Assembly: GCA_964473505.1 (NCBI GenBank)
Contig: CAYYPG010000007.1
Coordinates: 1 to 45,070 of the forward strand
Length of the DNA: 45,070 nt
Direction of reading: 5' to 3'
Source of the DNA: JAOABV01 sp964473505
GTDB lineage: Bacteria; Hydrothermota; Tepidihabitantia; Tepidihabitantales; CAIPLT01
The position numbers were made by a program, and so were the translations under genes. Below are positions 42,625-45,070 of this stretch, piece after piece (positions within the stretch are counted from its first letter, which is position 1; each line of letters starts with the position of its first letter). Under the pieces are notes generated by a model that was not told where the DNA came from, did no database searches, and saw only the letters and a program-made list of their open reading frames with translations.

Positions 42625-43059
42625 ATGAATAACAAGAATCGTCTTCGAACATTATTTGTAATTTCCTTTGTTTCCATAATTGTTAATTTAGGACTTCTAG
42701 CAATAATCGTCGCAATGTCAATTGCGTTAAATCAACATAAGCGACTGGGAATAGAATTAAAAGAACAAGTTGAACAGCTCGAAGCAAAAGTTGCTGACTT
42801 AGCACCGCCATATACTGAGAAGCAAAAATTAATTCTTAAAAATTTAGTAAATAACCCCGAAATTTCAAAATTAATCAAAACTAAACCTAGTTTGGGTGGC
42901 AATTGGGGCTGTTGGTCAGAAAAAAATGTTAAGTTTCTTACCGAAAATAAACTACTTATCCTTTATGATGATGGACATATGATGGGCGCAATGGTCGTTC
43001 GAGTCCAAAACCCACAGGACATTAAAACTTGGAAAGTCTTGTGGAATACTTTACTATAA
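42625..43059 (+). CDS. Membrane-anchored coiled-coil protein of unknown function
   Basis: This protein of about 144 residues has a short basic start (MNNKNRLRTL), a single helix (about 9-34) and a coiled coil (RLGIELKEQVEQLEAKVADL). A soluble end then has a tryptophan/glycine-rich segment (SLGGNWGCWSEKNVKFL) and a strand-like KLLILYDDGHMMGAMVVRV. I recognise no family. GGAG 6-9 bases upstream decides for ATG 42625 over the in-frame TTG 42613. It probably faces the periplasm. It is the last plus-strand gene before the T9SS pseudogene. The 134-bp gap after it holds nothing. Confidence 0.6.
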   Translation: MNNKNRLRTLFVISFVSIIVNLGLLAIIVAMSIALNQHKRLGIELKEQVEQLEAKVADLAPPYTEKQKLILKNLVNNPEISKLIKTKPSLGGNWGCWSEKNVKFLTENKLLILYDDGHMMGAMVVRVQNPQDIKTWKVLWNTLL

Positions 43060-43193
43060 AATACTTATTTCAGAACTAACTGAAAAACAGGTTCAAAGCC
43101 CCGAGATATTCTCGATTTTTCCCGCTCCAATTCTTTGATTCTTTTTATATCTAAGCTATTATCACTATATTAATACAATATACAAGGCTTTCT

Positions 43194-44904
43194 CTATAAT
43201 TTTATTGTTTTCCGTGTCATTGATTTTGTATTGGTCTTAAGGGTATAAAAATACACTCCGGCTTTTACTCTTTCTCCGTTATTGCTTGTGCCATTCCAAT
43301 ACACCGCATATTCACCAGCAGGTTTGGTTTCCGAAACAAGAGTTTTGATTAAACTGCCCGTGACATCATAGAGTTCTAATACAACATTACTTTTTTGGGG
43401 CACTGAATAATGTATTGTAGTTTGCAATGCAAAAGGATTGGGAAATGCAGAACTGAGAGAAAAATTATAATACTGTTTCGTCGGTTTTGCTTCCTTAGTC
43501 TCGGTCAGGGAAAATGGAACTGGTATGTGGAGCATAACAATCGGATTTCTGGTCGCCCGACCTTGAGCCTGGATGCTAAACCCCGCTATCGAATCAATCA
43601 TATAGGTAATATATAATGTATCATTAGCCACGCCTGCGGCACAAGGGAATCGTTTAGAAGTTGTATTTGGTGTCGTTACTCTTTTGACAATTGGCCAAGT
43701 CAAACCATTGTCTCGTGATTCCGCAACCCAGATGTTGGCGCGATTAAAGTTAGTAGTTGGCTCAATATTGGGTATGGAATCAAATTCTTCCCATACCGCA
43801 TACAAATAAGCCGTTGCTGATTGCTGAACAATTGAAGGACGACATGCCCAAATGTAGCCAACACCACCACCGGCAACAAATGTATCAGTATCCGCCCGTC
43901 TTACAAAACTCCAAACCGGTGTATTAGTTGGACAATAGTGCCAGTAGAACGAGTGGCAGGGTATCATAAAAGACCGCATTTACTGCCGCCATTATGCGCA
44001 AGTTATCCTGATTGTCAAACATTGGAAACAATGAAGTAATATGATATGAGGGCTTGGGATTATCAGAATATCCGGCAAATGCCGCTGGAAATGGCATCAA
44101 AACCGGAATCTCCCAGGTCATGCCACCATCATTCGAGATTCTATAATAAGCCGAATCAACCGGCGCCGCTAATCCGCCTGGATGTTGCCATTGCGTTCAA
44201 GTTATAATGACCTTATTAGATGTTTTAGATGTATGAATATTATGACTCGGACCAAATGGTTCTGGCCAAGGTGGAGTTGCGCGTTTCGGAATTGACCAAG
44301 CGCACCACGGTTGAATACGAGAACAATACAATGTATCATCATAGTCGCCAACTGGGTCTTCTTTAATCATAGCAATATGAATTGCTTGATTATGAGTTAC
44401 GGCAACAACCGGCCATAGAAAACCAGTTTGTCCAGGGCAATACGGAAAATTTCCCTGTCCCGCAGCTTGGTCTTTTGCGACCACAGATGTTAAGCGTCCT
44501 CCAATGGATTGATGTGTCACAAGCACGGCCGCGCCGGTAATTGGGTCATAATCAAGATTGCCATATCCACTTCTTTGAGTAAAAACATTAACTCCATTTG
44601 GAAACCGCCAAGAATGAATTAAAAAACTATAGAAGTTATATCGGATGTTTCAGTCAGTCCAAGGTGATGATAGTTCGTTACTATACATCCAACCGGTATG
44701 AACACCATTAGCAACCAGCTCAACATAAGCTTAAGATAAAGTCGGACCATTAAATAACCGATCATAAGTCGTAAAACCGGCGACACTCATTGTATAAAGC
44801 GAACCTTCCGGGGCCGCAACCTTTATTGATGTTCGGGTAAAGTCTTTACCTGTCGCAGGAACAACAAATAAAATTGCTACGGCTAAAAACGACCAGTTCC
44901 TCAT
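43194..44904 (-). pseudogene. Broken T9SS-exported BNR/sialidase-like repeat protein
   Basis: Read from ATG 44904 (GGAGGT upstream), a signal peptide (MRNWSFLAVAILFVVPATG) leads to one long frame. It is interrupted by TAA near 44733, TGA near 44655 and TGA near 44197, then a frameshift near 43924-43979. Reading resumes to a typical T9SS type A tail (FPNPFALQTTIHYSV, then GVYFYTLKTNTKSMTRK). Repeats such as ISNDGGMTWEIPV and ESRDNGLTWPIVK resemble BNR/Asp-box sialidase folds. At both TGAs the frame reads as if tryptophan stood there (WTD-TGA-N, IIT-TGA-TQW), consistent with G-to-A change. Total length would be about 570 codons. Product lost or truncated. Confidence 0.8.
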
Positions 44905-44984
44905 AACTACCTCCACAACAACGGATTTAATTTACCATCACGGAACTTTTTCATTCCTACTCCCATAAAACTGGGATTTAACCT

Positions 44985-45012
44985 ATTATAAATATTAAAA
45001 AATTCTTGTCAA
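44985..45012 (-). promoter_or_regulatory. Putative promoter of the T9SS protein gene
   Basis: On the minus strand TTGACA (45007-45012) and TATAAT (44985-44990) are 16 bp apart, about 80 bp before ATG 44904. The promoter is intact although the gene is broken. Confidence 0.6.
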
Positions 45013-45070
45013 GAGTTATGTCGTTCCAACTTAGAAACCGCAACTTTAATTCCAACTTTGAAATCGCAAC

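Noticed and set aside
43194..44904. TGA recoded as tryptophan
   Set aside because: A TAA also interrupts the same frame, and other genes such as valS use TGA as the normal stop, so decay or error is simpler.

Overview
This AT-rich window looks like part of a scaffold from an uncultivated, probably thermophilic, Gram-negative bacterium. Outer-membrane genes (two OmpA-like proteins, TolC, a PorV/PorQ-like barrel), a type IX secretion (T9SS) sorting tail and an archaeal-type fructose-1,6-bisphosphate aldolase/phosphatase together fit an FCB-related candidate phylum of the WOR-3 kind. That placement is inference. A run of exactly 100 N inside a tandem repeat shows two contigs were scaffolded. There are no rRNA or tRNA genes.

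Layout. 0.3-7 kb (+): fructose-bisphosphate aldolase/phosphatase, RNA 3'-phosphate cyclase, valyl-tRNA synthetase, an OmpA/MotB-like anchored protein and a DUF5683-like membrane protein. 7-11.4 kb (+): a 63-bp tandem repeat with the gap, then the PilB/GspE ATPase and PilC/GspF platform of a type IV pilus or type II secretion machine, then an ICMT-like membrane methyltransferase. 11.4-15.3 kb: a GC-rich palindromic island, then (-) an SLC13/ArsB-like permease, a lipoprotein and an OmpA-family protein. 15.3-18.8 kb (-): a 158-bp IS256-type MITE with perfect 9-bp target duplications, then rplR-rpsE-rpmD-rplO-secY. 19-24.6 kb (+): Yip1-like protein and a TolC-MacA-MacB type efflux system. 24.7-26.7 kb (-): hpf-hprK-EIIA(Man). 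26.9-28.9 kb (+): adk-map-infA-rpmJ, the part that normally follows secY. The ribosomal cluster has thus been cut in two and its halves face apart. 28.9-30.5 kb: a decayed outer-membrane protein gene and a minisatellite. 30.5-37.2 kb (-): era, accA, a PorV-like barrel, a conserved barrel-sandwich/KOW protein of unknown function, and topA. 37.2-40 kb: repeats, a broken ISL3 transposase and a small exported protein. 40-43 kb (+): phosphomannomutase/phosphoglucomutase, a TtcA-like tRNA thiolase and an anchored coiled-coil protein. 43.2-44.9 kb (-): a T9SS-exported repeat protein gene broken by three in-frame stops and a frameshift.

The most interesting unexplained structure is an approximately 87-bp repeat. 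It occurs as a full copy next to the rplR promoter, as a tandem pair at 37.7 kb, and as a truncated copy at the window start. In two copies a TTGACA -35 box lies at the same distance from the repeat, so it looks like a movable or shared promoter-upstream control element. No complete novel defence or mobile system is visible. The best unknown proteins are the 377-residue barrel-sandwich/KOW protein and the 112-residue exported protein at 39.4 kb.
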